Assembly: GCA_037157565.1 (NCBI GenBank)
Contig: JAZHRO010000003.1
Location: 66,652,501-66,716,500, forward strand
From: Thalassia testudinum
Lineage: Eukaryota; Streptophyta; Magnoliopsida; Alismatales; Hydrocharitaceae
Length of the DNA: 64,000 bases
Direction of reading: 5' to 3'
Of the stretch, positions 46,080 to 58,129 are shown piece by piece; position 1 is the stretch's first letter, and the number at the start of each line of letters is the position of its first letter. A program made the position numbers and the translations under genes. The notes below the pieces were generated by a model. The model was not told where the DNA came from. It was given only the letters and a program-made list of their open reading frames with translations, and did no database searches.

Positions 46080-47524
46080 GTCAGAGGATTCTTATGTTTA
46101 TTCTGATTCTAACCTGCACCTATGAATTCTTTATTTCTCTTCTTTGTATAGTGTGCCTAGATGAAGGCACTAAATTCAGTACGTATACAGTTCTTTTTAG
46201 TTTCTATCTAAGAGAGGACCTGACATTCACGCAATTCAGGTGCTTTCTACGCTATTCCACTCTATTTTATGTCTTTTTAATACAATGAGGACATTGCATT
46301 AGATAGGCATTGGGGGGTGGATATTCATCTCTGAATTTATTCGTCAGCTCCATATATTTGTTTTATTTTCATTTTTGAGAAAAAAAAATGGAATTGGGAA
46401 AGAGGACTTGGGTTTAAGAAAATTTTCAATCTTAGGAAATAGTACATTATGATTTTAACACAAAGACCTTTTGGTCCTTGGACTTAATCAGCCCGTGTAT
46501 CCACTAAAATGTGGATTTTTCTTTCGAGTCCTCGCCAACCTAAATTTTATTTTAATTGGAGTAAATAAGTTTGGGTGATAAGTACACGACTTATCAACCC
46601 GTGCTCTAATTTGAGGGAATTTTGAGTTTTAAGCATCTACACACTATCTTGTCACTGACTCATTGTTCGGTGATTCTAACGGAAATTGGGTAGCTAATAA
46701 ATCTTCTAGGGTGATATGGCTGGCAGGTTATCATGGGTAACAGCCCAAAGGTAGGTTGTCCAGAGCCCACTCACAGGACCTTTCTCTTTTTGCTGCCTTT
46801 AGGTAAAATCCTAGACTAGGGAAGCCACCTACTTAAAAAAAAAGCAAAAAAAAAGAAATGGAGAAAAGAAAATAAAATTAGCCACACTTCGCCGTACGAG
46901 TATGGCTGGCAAGTTGTCGATGGTAATAGCTCATCAACCGGTTGTCTAGAACCCAACTCAATAAATGCAATGAAAATTCCCAAAACACTTAGGAAGAAGC
47001 AGAGAAGTAGAATAAACTGGGGAGATATACACTGATTCACCCTTGTGTTGACCCCGTAAAAAAATAAAAGTAGGGAGAAAGCTACCTGTTATAAAGATAC
47101 ACCTTTAGGCAAAATTTTTTTTTTAGGTCACCTAGAGGCGTAGAAATCTGAAGTCCATTTTAACTACTGGTCAACGAGTCTATCACATTCACACTAAGAT
47201 GCTTAGAACTTAGGGTTCTCATCAAATCTTGGGTGAGTTGAATGGCTGTAGAAAGCCACTCTTAAACCCTAAAACTTGAAAATCCAAAAGAATTAGAAAA
47301 GAAGAAAAAGTGAAAAATAAATTTTTCTTTGAATAAGGTGAGGGCTTCAAGCAGTCTGCATTTTGGGAGATACTCGGGCACTATTGTGTCTTGGAAAGTT
47401 CAGATCCTAAGTCGACATTTTCTTAGTGATTGAAAATAAATCAAGCCCAAATAATCCAACCTGATTCTTTTATAAGTAACATATAGTTCTTGCTAGGGAC
47501 TAGCAAAAGATAGGCATGGGGGTA
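46080..47524 (+). other. 3' noncoding region and polypurine tract of long interior A
   Basis: Internal polypurine-like motif AGGCATTGGGGGG with upstream ATGAGGACATT (46281-46318). A module reading ATGGCTGGCA-GTT-TC-TGG occurs twice (about 46717-46780 and 46902-46960). The terminal tract GATAGGCATGGGGGTA ends at 47524. Confidence 0.65.
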
Positions 47525-47623
47525 TGATGTAAACTTGTTTACACAACTTAAGATGTCTATTTAAGCATGTTCTTACGCATAGGACTGCATTGCATGCTAT
47601 AAATACTGCATAACATGCATCAT
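47525..47623 (+). repeat. LTR D3, 99-bp remnant
   Basis: TGATGTAAACTTG up to ATGCATCAT, then replaced by the inverted LTR D4. It is the first part of the 3' LTR of long interior A. Confidence 0.85.
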
Positions 47624-49391
47624 TGTTGAACGTAACAAATCGCTTCGCTAACGTATTTGGTTTTGGAAAACATGTCGTTATAGCTTCAAAGTGAAGAACT
47701 CGTGTTCAAAAAAAAAAATTTATACCGAAATAAAAATTCCGGGTCGAACACAGGGAGGCGATCGTTTGATTTAAAAACTATGCATTTCTTTTTATTTGTC
47801 ATGAACTAATTCAATTTAAGACTATCAAATTATTTACAATAAATAGAAGAGAGAGAGAGGGTAAGAGAGAGAGAGAATATTGCACATAGAAATCAAAATG
47901 AGATGTAGAATAAACAAAGAATTTATCATTAAGGAGATTGTTCATTACAACTTGAAAGCATAAAAAAATTGCATTAGAAAGTGATAAATTTACTCTAAAA
48001 AGCATTAAAAGAATGGAGGGAGAAATGTCCTCCTCGACGATCGCTTGGAGGACAAGTAGAACTACTCTAGAAAGTAGTAAATCTATACTATAAAGCAGTA
48101 AAAAGAATAGGGAGAGAGAAATCCTCCTTGACGGTCACTTGGAGGACGAGCCGGACAGGTTGATGCCTGGATGAAGGAGGACGAAGCAGGAGAACGGGAA
48201 TGAAGCAGAACGCTGTCGTCGTCGCGGGATCCACTTTCGAAGGGGGACAAAAATTTGGACTTTATGTTGCGAGAAGCATCCCAGGTGTGGGACAAGCTTC
48301 TCTTGAGCTTTGGAGAGGTAGAGAAGAGAAGGAAGGGATGACAATTTCGTATGGAGGGGGTCTCCATTTATAGTTGCAAGGAGTGGGGGCAAAATGGTCA
48401 TTACAACTTTAAAATAATAAATAAGGGGTCTTTAGTGACGGATAAATCCGTCACTAAAGCCCCAAAGTAGGCGTAGCACCCACACCCACGCGCGCCTCCT
48501 CAGCTGCGCCCTTCCACAACGCCCACGCACGTTCATCAGATCTCAACCGTCCGATAGCGAGATTGGACGACTTAAGATGCGTGATCGCCCGCTGCTGCGT
48601 GCCCGCCGGGCGCGTGCGATGCCGCGTGACGCTGCGCGTGCAATTGTGCATGATCTCAATTGAGCGCAGACGGCCGTCCGATGATGATCCAACGCCGCCA
48701 TAGGCCTCACGCTTGCACCTTCCTCCCCTTCGCTGCGGTTCGAACTCGCGCCCGTAGCTCACGTAAGCGCGCTCGATCGCTGCGCTATGAGGCGTGGATG
48801 ATCGAGCGAATGCTTTTAGGAGCGGCTGACCACAGCCATTGGATCGAGATCCAACGGCGAAGAGGGAGCGGGTGCAGGGTCTTGAGAAAATGTATGCGGC
48901 TATTTGGGCGGCCGGGATGGCACCACGTGGCGCCATCTTGGCCGTCCATCTTCTAGAAGTTGTAGATGGTGCCACGGATGTCAGATTGACTTTATTTTTG
49001 CATCATTTGGCTGCAATCATTGATCTGAATTCATCCGTGCGGTCGAATTTGTCATTTGAAGAGTGGATTTACACCATCCTGGACCTTGATCTTTTAGGGT
49101 TCCCCAATCACTATCTGATGCTACGGATGCCTGATTTGGGCGATCTTGGAGTCGTTGAACTCCAATCGTCGCCTTGATCACATCCATACGGTTGGATATT
49201 CGATCCGAGGCCCCGATAAAATGTTTGCCCTGTCCAAGCACATAAAAGGAGACAATTAACCTCTATTTTATTCAAACTACTCTAAATGCAAGATGATGCA
49301 TGCTATGCAATATTTATATCATGAAATGCAATCCTATGCTTAAGGACATGGATAAATGGACATCTTAAGTAGTGTAAATGTGTTTACATCA
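47624..49391 (-). repeat. LTR D4, inverted orientation
   Basis: Begins TGTTGAACG (complement of the D LTR end) and finishes TTTACATCA (complement of its start). TATA box at 48372-48366 (minus), G-box CACGTG at 48924-48929, perfect 14-bp-arm palindrome at 48430-48459. It is somewhat diverged from the plus-strand copies. Confidence 0.9.
48430..48459. other. Perfect palindrome in LTR D4
   Basis: Arms CTTTAGTGACGGAT and ATCCGTCACTAAAG separated by AA, about 60 bp upstream of the TATA box in the LTR orientation. Decayed versions are in all other D LTRs. Confidence 0.8.
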
Positions 49392-51430
49392 TACCCCCAT
49401 GCTTATCTTTTGCTAGTCCCTAGCAAAAACTATATGCTACTTATAAAAGAATTAGGTTGGATTATTTGGGCTTGAGTTATTTTCAATCATTAAGAAACTT
49501 TCTACTTAGGATCTGAACTTTCAAAGATACAACAGTGCCTCGGTATCAGCAAAAATGCAGACCGCCTCAAGCCCTCGCCTTATTCAAAGAAAATTTTCTT
49601 TTTTCTCTTTTTTTCTTTTTTTCTAATTTTTTTGATTTTCAAATTTTAGGGTTCAAGAGTGGCTTTCTAGTGCTATTCAACTCACCCAAGATTTGATGAG
49701 AACCCTAAGTTTTAAGTATCTTATTGTGATTGTGATAGACTCATTGACCGGTAGTTAAAACGGACTTCGGGTTTCTACGCCTCTAGGTGACTTCAAAAAG
49801 AATTATGCCTAAAGGTGTATCTTTACAACCGGTAGCTTTTTCCGTACTTTTATTTTTTTTTATATTTTTTTTACAGGGTCAACACAAGGGTGAATCTAGT
49901 GTATATCTCCCCGGTTTATTCTAGTTCTTCGCTTCTTCCTAAGTGTTTTGGGAACTTTTAGTGCATTTACTGAGTTGGTTTCTGGACAACTGGTCGATGA
50001 GGTGTTACTACCGACAACTTGCCAGTCATACTCGTGTGGCGAAGTGTGGCTTATTTCTTTTTGTTCTTTTCTCCTTTTCTTTTTGATTTTTTTTTTTTTT
50101 AAGTAGGTGGCTTCCCTGGTCTAGGATTTACCTAAAGGGAGTAAAAAGAGAAGATCCAGTGACTGGGCTCTAGACAACCTACCTATGGGCTGTTACCCAT
50201 GATAACTTGCTAGCCATATCACCCTAGAAGGTTCATTAGCTATCCAATTTCCATTAAAATCGTCGAACAACGAGTCAGTGTAAAGAAAGTGTGTAGATGC
50301 TAAAAACTCAAAATTCCCTCAAATCAGAGGGCGAGTTGATAAGTCGTGTACTTATCACCCAAAATTTATTTACTCCAATTAAAATAAAATTCAGGTTGGT
50401 AAGAACTCAAAAACTAGATCCACATTTTAGTGGATACACGGGCTGATTAAGTCCAAAGACCTGAAGGGTCTTTGTGTTCGAATCATAATGTACTATTTCC
50501 TAAGATTGAAAATTTTCTTGAACCTAAATTCCCTTTCCTAATTCCGAAATTTTTTTTTAATAAAAGAAAATAAAACAAATCTACGGAGCTGACGAATGAA
50601 TTCAGAGATAAATATCCACCCCCCATGCCTATCTAATGCAATGTCCTCATTATATTAAAAAGACATAAAACAAAGTGGAAAAGCGTAGAAAGCACCTGAA
50701 TTGCATGAATCTTAGGTCTGCTCCGAGATGAAAACTAAAAAGAACTGTATATGTGCTGAGTTTAGTGCCTTCAGCTTGGCACACTATACAAGGAAAAGAA
50801 ATGAAGAATTCACAAGTGCAGGTCAGAATCAGAATAAAAAGAAGAATCCTCTGACCTATCAAAAGAGGTCCACAGATGTGGACCAGATTGTGGTGCAGAC
50901 CCATCCCCCATAATCGAGAATATCATAGGTTCTGGATAAAATTATCCAAAACCTAAAATCAGAAAGCAAGCGGGGTCGGGCCTACGATTTATGAGGATGC
51001 AACCCAAGACCAAAAAGTCAGGTTATAGAGAAATTAAGCTGAAAAGGATAATTGTTGAATGTGTGCTTGGGTTTGACATCCTCGAAACAAATGTCGTAAG
51101 GGTTCTGCTTTGATGGTTTCATCTTTAAAGGAACCCTTTGACTCAATCATCCATTTCCTCCAAAATTAACTTCCCAAATCAGAACTTCCCAGCTCCTATC
51201 CTCCTCATTCAGCATATCGAATTCCAGGACCTCTTGTATATTAATCACCCCATCTGAAATCTCCAAGTCTAAATGATGTGGCAGAATCAAAATTAACTTG
51301 GGTCTAATTATCTCAGAATTAGAATCATCAATAAGCTCAACGGGGTGTAACTGACAATCAAGGCATTGAATTGAATCCTCCAGAAAATGTAATTCTAGAT
51401 CCGTAATGTGTGCCATAATAGAAGTGTGCC
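49392..51430 (-). pseudogene. Interior C: inverted partial family D interior
   Basis: On the minus strand the LTR D4 polypurine tract (49392-49416) is preceded by the 3' noncoding region, with the duplicated module (50209-50150 and 50025-49970) and the internal polypurine-like motif (50656-50615). Before that is the end of the second ORF (51430-51147; HFLEDSIQC, LHPVELIDDS, DLEISDG, NILEE-like blocks) with a stop after NFGGNG. Leader, first ORF and 5' LTR are missing. A third independent copy of the D coding family. Confidence 0.75.
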
Positions 51431-51449
51431 CTAAGAGATATTGGGCCTG

Positions 51450-52433
51450 CGATCGACCATCTACGGGCACTCGATAGCGCCCACGTGCTATTGCATGCCG
51501 TGCCTCACACGGAATCGCATGTGGGTGGGTGCGCAAAGGGGGCGGGTGGTAGCGTGATCTAAGCCATCCGATCTCGCGATTAGAAGGCCGAAATCGGCTG
51601 GACGTTCGCGTATGTTACACGCGAGGAGGTGAGCGGGTGCGCGCGTGTCGCCCACTACTCCCACATTCCGACCTTTAGCGATGATTTTATCCGTCACTAA
51701 AGTTCCTGAATTAATTTTTTTTGAGTTGTAATGACCAAATTGCCCCCACTCCTTGCAACTATAAAAGGATACCCCCTCCACACAAAATTCTCATCCCTTC
51801 CTTCTCTTCTCTCCCTCTCCAAAGCTCTAGAGAAGCTTGTCCCACACCTGGGATGCTTCTCGTGAGATAAAGTCAATTTTTCGTCCCCCTTTTAGAAGTG
51901 GATCCCACGATGATGACGACGTGCTGCCCCGTTCCCGTTCTTCCACTTCGTCATCCTTCGTCCTGCTCCGTCCTCCTTCGTCCAGGCATTGTCCCGTCCG
52001 GCTCATCCTCAAAGCGATCGTCAAGGAGGATATCTCTCTCCCCATTCTTTTGACTGCTTTTTAGAATAGATTTATTGCTTTCTAGTGTAATCATTTTTCT
52101 GCTTTCTATTGTAATGAACAATCTTTCCGATGATGAAATTTCATGTTCATTCTACAACTCTTTTTGGTTTTTGTTTGTAATATTCTCTCACTTATTTTTT
52201 CTGTCTCTCGTCTATTTAATGTAAATAGTTAGATAGTTTCTAATCAATTATTTTACTTCGTGATAAATAAAACAAATGCATGTTTTTAAATCAAACGTCT
52301 GCCACCCTGTGTTTGACCTGGGATTTCCATTCCGGTATAAATTTTATTTGTTGAACATGAGTTCTTCGCTTTCATACTACGATGACAGGTTTTCAAAACC
52401 AAACACGTTAGCGTAGCAACTTGACGTTCAACA
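51450..52433 (+). repeat. LTR D5, 3' part
   Basis: Starts inside the LTR near the CGATCGACC block and ends TGACGTTCAACA. TATA box TATAAAA at 51760-51766, hairpin at 52114-52150. Together with D3 it may be the two edges of one LTR that received the inverted element and then lost sequence. Confidence 0.85.
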
Positions 52434-52642
52434 TTTTGGCTCGACCCCGCTTGCATTCTGATTTTAGGTTTTGGGCCATTTTGGCAAATACTCGGGCACT
52501 GTTGTGTCTTTGAAAGTTTAGATCCTAAGTAGACAATTTCTTAGTGATTGAAAACAAGTCAACCCCAAATAATCCAACCTGATTCTTTTATAAATAGCAT
52601 ATAGTTATTGCTAGGGACTAGCAAAAGATAGGCATGGGGGTA
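52434..52642 (+). other. Short D interior 2
   Basis: Same two deletion joints as 41425-41633. Ends in the polypurine tract GATAGGCATGGGGGTA. Confidence 0.85.
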
Positions 52643-54340
52643 TGATGTAAACATGTTTACACTACTTAAGATGCCTATTTATGCATGTTCTTAGGCATAG
52701 GATTGCATTGCATGCTATAAATATAGCATAACATGCATCATCTTGCATTTAGAGTAGTTTGAATAAAATGGAGGCTAATTGTCTCCTTTTATGTTCATGG
52801 ACAGGGCAAACTTTTTATCAGAGCCTCAGATCAAGGATCCATCCGTACGGATGTGATCAAGGCGACGATTGGAGCACGACTCCACGGTCACCCAAATCAG
52901 AAATCTATGGCAACAGATAGAGATCGGGGAACCCTAAAAGATCAAGGGCCAAGTTGGTGTGAATCCGCACTTAAAACAACAAATCCAACCGTACGGATGG
53001 AGTCAGATCGACGATCGCAGCCTAATGGTGCGAAAATCATCTCAATCTAACAACCGTGGCACCATCTGCATCATCCAGAAGATGGACGGCCAGGATGGTG
53101 CCATGTGGCACCATCTCAGCCATCCAACCGACCCTCAGGATCGCCGCCGCCTCTCCAAAGAAAATCCAACATGTGATCTGTGCCGTTGGATCTTAATCCA
53201 ACGGCCATGAGCACGCGTCGCTTAAAACGTCTCCATGACCATCTCTCCTCCGTAGCGTAGCGGGTGAATGCCTTAATGCGAAGTGTAGGCACGCGTTTTA
53301 TCTGTGTCACACTGGAATTGGAGCGGAGGTGCATGCTCGATTAACCGCTTGATTGCGATCGAGCGGCTGTAGGTGCCCGATAGCGCCCACGTGCTATTGC
53401 ACGCTGTGCCTCACGCGGAATCGCACGCGGGCGGGTGCGCAAAGGAGGCAGGTGGTAGCGCGATCTAAGCCATCCGATCTAGCGATCGAACGGCCGAAAT
53501 CGGCTGGACGTTCTCGTGTGTTACGCTCGAGGAGGTGAGCGGGCACGCACCCGCCGGCCACTATGCCCACGCATCCGACCTTTAGCAATGGTTTTATCCA
53601 TCACTAATAGTCCTGAATTAATTTTTTTTGAGTTGTAATGACCAAATTGCCCCAACTTCTTGCAACTATAAAAGGAGACCCTCTCCACACAAAATTCTCA
53701 TCCCTTCCTTCTCTTCTCTCCCTCTCCAAAGCTCTAGAGAAGCTTGTCCCACACCCGGGATGCTTCTCGCGAGATAAAGTAAATTTTTCCTCCCCTTTTC
53801 AGAAGCGGATCTCGCGACGACGATGACGTGCTGCCCCATTCCCATTCTTCTGCTTCGTCCTCCTTCGTCCTACTCCATCCTCCTTCATCCAGGCATCGTC
53901 CCATCTGGCTCATCCTCAAAGCGACCGTCAAGGAAGATATCTCTCTGCCCATTCTTTTTACTGCTTTCTATAATAGATTTACTACTTTCTAGTGTAATCA
54001 TTTTTCTGCTTTCTTGTGTAATGAACAATCTTTCCGATGATGAAATTTCATGTTCATTCTACAACTCTTTTTGGTTTTTGTTTGTAATACTCTCCCTCTT
54101 ATTATTTCTCTCTCTCTTCTATTTACTGTAAATAGTTAGATAGTTTCTATTCAATTATTTTACTTTGTTACAAATAAAACAAATGCATGTTTTCAAATCA
54201 AACGTCTGCCACCCTATGTTCTACCTGGGATTTCCATTCCGATATAAATTTTATTTGTTGAACATGAGTTCTTCGCTTTTATACTACAACGGCAGGTTTT
54301 CAAAACCAAACACGTTAGCGTAGCAACCCGACGTTCAACA
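52643..54340 (+). repeat. LTR D6
   Basis: 1698 bp. TATAAAA at 53667-53673. CATGTG in place of the G-box. Hairpin at 54021-54057. Confidence 0.9.
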
Positions 54341-54548
54341 TTTTGGCTCGACCTGGCTTTCATACAGATTTTAGGTTTTGGGCCATTTGGCAGATACTCG
54401 GGCACTGTTGTGTCTTTGAAAGTTCATATCATAAGTAGACATTTTCTTAGTGATTGAAAATAACTCAAGCCTAAATAATCCAACCTGATTCTTTTATAAA
54501 TAGCATATAGTTTTCGGTAGGGACTAGCAAAAGATAGGCATGGGGGTA
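54341..54548 (+). other. Short D interior 3
   Basis: Same deletion joints as the other two short interiors (TTTTGGC to TCGACCTGGC, then GGGCCATTTGGCAGATAC). Confidence 0.85.
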
Positions 54549-55001
54549 AGATGTAAATATGTTTACACTACTTATGATGTCTATTTATGCATGTTCTTAA
54601 GCATAGGATCGCATTGCATGCAATAAATATTGCATAACATGCATCATCTTGCATTTAGAGTAGTTTGAATAACATGGAAGTTAATTGTCTCCTTTTATGT
54701 TCATGGACAAGGCAATCTTTTTATCAACACCGCGGATCAAGGATCCAACTGTACGGATGTGATCAAGGCAACGATTAGAATTCAACGACTCCAAGATCAC
54801 CTAAATCAGACAACTGTGGCATCAGATAGAGATCGGGGAACCCTAGCATATCAATGGCCAAGATGGTGTGAATCTACACCACAAATGATAAATCCAACCG
54901 CATGGATGGATTCGGATCGACAATCGTAGCCTAACAGCCTGAAAATCGACTCAATCCGACAATAGTGGCACTATCTACATCATCCAGAAGTGAACGGCCA
55001 A

Positions 55002-55023
55002 GATGGTGCCACGTGGCACCATC
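55002..55023. promoter_or_regulatory. G-box palindrome in LTR D7
   Basis: Perfect 22-bp palindrome with half-site GATGGTGCCAC and central CACGTG, the core bound by plant bZIP and bHLH factors. The CACGTG core is kept in D2, D4, D8 and in the distant LTR E. Confidence 0.5.
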
Positions 55024-55571
55024 TCAGCCATCCACCGACCCTTAGGATCGCCGGTACCTCTTCGAAAAAATTCCAACATGAGATTTGAGCTGTTGGATCT
55101 TGATTCAACGGCCATGAGCACGTGCCGCTTAAAACGTCTCTGCAACCATCTCTCCTCCAAAGTGCATCAGGTGAACGCCCTAACACGAAGCGCATGTGCA
55201 CGTTTGATCCGCACCGCGTTAGAATTGGAGCGGAGACGCATGCCCGAACGACCGCTCGATCGCGATTGAGCAGCTGCGGGAGCTTGATGGCACCCACGCG
55301 CTATTGCACGCCGCGCCTCGTGCGGAATCGCACGTGGGCGGGCGCACAAAGGACGCGGCGGTAGCACGATCTAAGCCATTCGATCTGGCTATCGGACGGC
55401 TGAAATCGGCTATTCGTGGGCATGCATTACGCACGAGGAGGTGAGCTGGCGCGCGTGTGCTACCCACTACACCTACGTTCTGACCTTTAGCAATAGTTTC
55501 ATCCATCACTAAAGGTCCTGAATTATTTTTTTTTGAGTTGTAATGACCAAATTGCCCGCACTCCTTGCAAC

Positions 55572-55578
55572 TATAAAA
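55572..55578 (+). promoter_or_regulatory. TATA box of LTR D7
   Basis: TATAAAA in GCAACTATAAAAGGAGAA, about 570 bp downstream of the G-box palindrome. Confidence 0.65.
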
Positions 55579-56230
55579 GGAGAACCCTCCACATGAAATT
55601 CTCATTCCTTCCTTCTCTTCTCTCCCTCTCCAAAGCTCAAGAGAAGCTTGTCCCACACCCGGGATGCTTCTCGCGTGATAAAGTCAATTTTTTGTCTCCC
55701 TTTCAGAAGCGGATCCCGTGACGATGACGACGTGCTGCCCCGTTCCTGTTCTTCCGCTTTGTCCTCCTTCGTCTTGCTCCATCCTCCTTCATCCAGGCAT
55801 CGTCCCGTTCGGCTAGTCCTTCAAGCAAGCATCGGGGAGGATATCTCTCTCCCCATTCTTTTTACTGCTTTCTAGAATAGATTTACTGCTTTCTAGTCTA
55901 ATCATTTTTCGGCTTTCTAGTGTAATGAACAATCTTTCTGATGATGAAATTTCATGTTCATTCTATATCTCTTTTTGGTTTTTGTTTGTAATATTCTCTC
56001 TCTTCTATTTATTGTAATTAGTTAGATAGTTTCAAATCAATTATTTTACTTCATGACAAATAAAACAAATGCGTGTTTTTAAATCAAGCATCCGCCTCCC
56101 TATGTTCGACACGAGATTTCCATTCCAGTATAAATTTTATTTGTTGAGCACGAGTTCTTCGCTTTCATACTACGACGACATGTTTTCAAAACTGAACACG
56201 TTAGCGTAGCAACCTGACGTTCAACATTTT

Positions 56231-56248
56231 AGCACCGTTGCCAGGGAG
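56231..56248 (+). other. Primer binding site of long interior B
   Basis: TAGCACCGTTGCCAGGGA, three bases after LTR D7. Confidence 0.8.
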
Positions 56249-57406
56249 GCGACGCTCTTTGATTTTTTTTTTCGCGTTTTCTAACTTCCAAATCATTTAC
56301 CTTAATTCTCTCCTTTCTTATTGTGATTACAGGTACTCTTTCGAGACGACCAAAAGTGGTATATTGGAGTAATGTGCTATGGAAGGTTTTGTAAGTTATT
56401 CCCCACCTCCTACCCATTAGATTTCACTTCAGCACATAATAACACACACATCAATCAACCTAGGTGCTCTTATAAACTTTAAGGTTAGATTGTTTGTTGT
56501 TTGACACCCACATCCACCCCAACCTCCACATTACAAAAGGAAAAATAAAAAAAAATCTAATAGAGGTACACAACCTCATCTGATTTTCAAACTCAACTAG
56601 TAAATCGATCTTTGGAGCTGGTACACACATCCAAACACATAATTAAGTAGAAATCAGATTAGGTAATCACTTACGTGCCTAATTAAGTGGTGAAAAAGGC
56701 CAATTATTTGAATTGATTGGGCGGCACCACTTCAATTAAAATCAACTCATCAAGTAGCCGCCACTTAGGTTCAACTATTAGGGATTTACTAGGCACTCCA
56801 CATTCTTTTTCAGCTTTAAAGGAAAACATCTTCACCTATGCTTTCAAAACCTGGTGTGCCAGCAAAACTTGTTTGAAAACACCTAAAGTTGAATCCTAAA
56901 AGCTACTAAGCAAGATTTGAACCCCAAAATTCACCGCGTCAAAAATAATCTTGCTTGAAAACCACTGGTTGTGCATGCACACACAAATCAATCAATCATT
57001 AAGGGCACAACCCATATAAAGTGCCCATCAAATTCCAAAGCACATTCAAACCTAGTCCTAAATAAAATAGAGTAGACATTGGCCTTAAGGATTTGACTCG
57101 CTCTTCAGAGCCCAGAACAAGATTATTTTCGATCAGTCTATTTCTACTGTTCAATCTAATGTCTAGCTAGGGGAGCAGAATCAAACGATCATGGTTGGGG
57201 GGTACACTAGGAACTGGAGGGGCAAGCCAAAGGAAGAACCTTCTCCCTAGTCCATCCTAACTGGTTGGATTGAACAGACAGAAGTAGATCAAATCGTTCC
57301 TTTATCTCAAGATGGGTTTTGGGAATCTGTAAGTCTTTAGGCTAGCCAACTTAAGGACAGGTTTGATTGTTTGTATTGCAGGGCACCTTTCTTCCTCCCA
57401 TCTCTC
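56249..57406 (+). other. Leader of long interior B
   Basis: Noncoding, collinear with 43354-44514. No ORF kept between the copies. Confidence 0.65.
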
Positions 57407-58129
57407 ATGAATCCTTCCACATATTACACGCATTCCCACTCTTTCCCTCCTATTTTGAATTATCCTCAACATGACGATTATCCCGACTCGTACTGTAATC
57501 AACCATCAGTTAGTTGGGATAACTCGGATTGGGGATACAGTTCCAGACCTTCGTGTTTAGGGTCTAACCCTGAACACTTTGATTGTGATTTCTATCCTTC
57601 TCAGAGCCACATCAATTATAGATTGTCACCCTTTCATCAACAAACTAATAAGATCTACAATCAAGAAGGATACACTGATCCTTACCCATCCTCTGATTAC
57701 ACTGCCTTTAGGTCATCACCACCTTTTGAACAATTTGAAATGACCTATTATCAAGAAGGGTATAACAAATCTCAATTCATTAATTCCCCTGCATTGACCC
57801 CAAACTCGCCCAACCCCGAACCAACTCATTTGGTTCAGGATAACCAGGTTCAAGAAAAGGTTCTGGCTAACTTGAGGAATATCATACAATCTTTAGAAGT
57901 TCAGGCAATACCTTGCATTGAGCGTTTGGAGCCCCTGATTAAGATGATTGGTGATTTGAATAAGTATTTGTTGGATTGGCTCCAGCATGTTAAGGATAAG
58001 AACTCAGGTGAGTTTTTACTTGGGAAGTTAGCGAAATTGAGAATGAGATTTGTGGTCGCTTTGATTCAATCATGGGATGATTCCCAGGATGAACCCTCTT
58101 CAGGAGAGCCAATTTCAGAACCCGTATAG
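57407..58129 (+). CDS. Family D ORF1, copy B (intact, 240 aa, unknown function)
   Basis: ATG at 57407 (MNPSTYYTHS) was chosen because copy A shares it and the upstream codons of the open frame are poorly conserved. Residues 1-110 are rich in Tyr, Ser, Pro and Asp, with two YYQEGY/YNQEGY-type repeats. Residues about 150-220 are predicted helical (EKVLANLRNIIQSLE, then LIKMIGDLNKYLLDWLQHV and LAKLRMRFVVALIQSW). The end is acidic (DDSQDEPSSGEP). No zinc knuckle, protease or polymerase motif, no signal peptide. The position after a primer binding site and leader is that of gag, so it may be a gag-like or particle-associated protein. That is inference. Ends at TAG, with a second ORF in the -1 frame overlapping. 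Confidence 0.65.
   Translation: MNPSTYYTHSHSFPPILNYPQHDDYPDSYCNQPSVSWDNSDWGYSSRPSCLGSNPEHFDCDFYPSQSHINYRLSPFHQQTNKIYNQEGYTDPYPSSDYTAFRSSPPFEQFEMTYYQEGYNKSQFINSPALTPNSPNPEPTHLVQDNQVQEKVLANLRNIIQSLEVQAIPCIERLEPLIKMIGDLNKYLLDWLQHVKDKNSGEFLLGKLAKLRMRFVVALIQSWDDSQDEPSSGEPISEPV

Larger units (their letters stand above)
54549..56227 (+). repeat. LTR D7
   Basis: 1679 bp. The first base is mutated (AGATGTAAAT). TATAAAA at 55572-55578, perfect 22-bp G-box palindrome at 55002-55023, hairpin at 55925-55961. It is the 5' LTR of long interior B. Confidence 0.9.

Noticed and set aside
48454..48975. ORF of 173 codons in LTR D4, and similar ones at 40490-41002 and 55219-55656
   Set aside because: They fall in the CpG-rich U3 of family D LTRs, where few stops are expected. 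Frames and sequences differ between LTR copies.
57365..57382. TTTGTATTGCAG as a splice acceptor before the D ORF
   Set aside because: Copy A and element G have GTAAG at this point, and no matching donor was identified.
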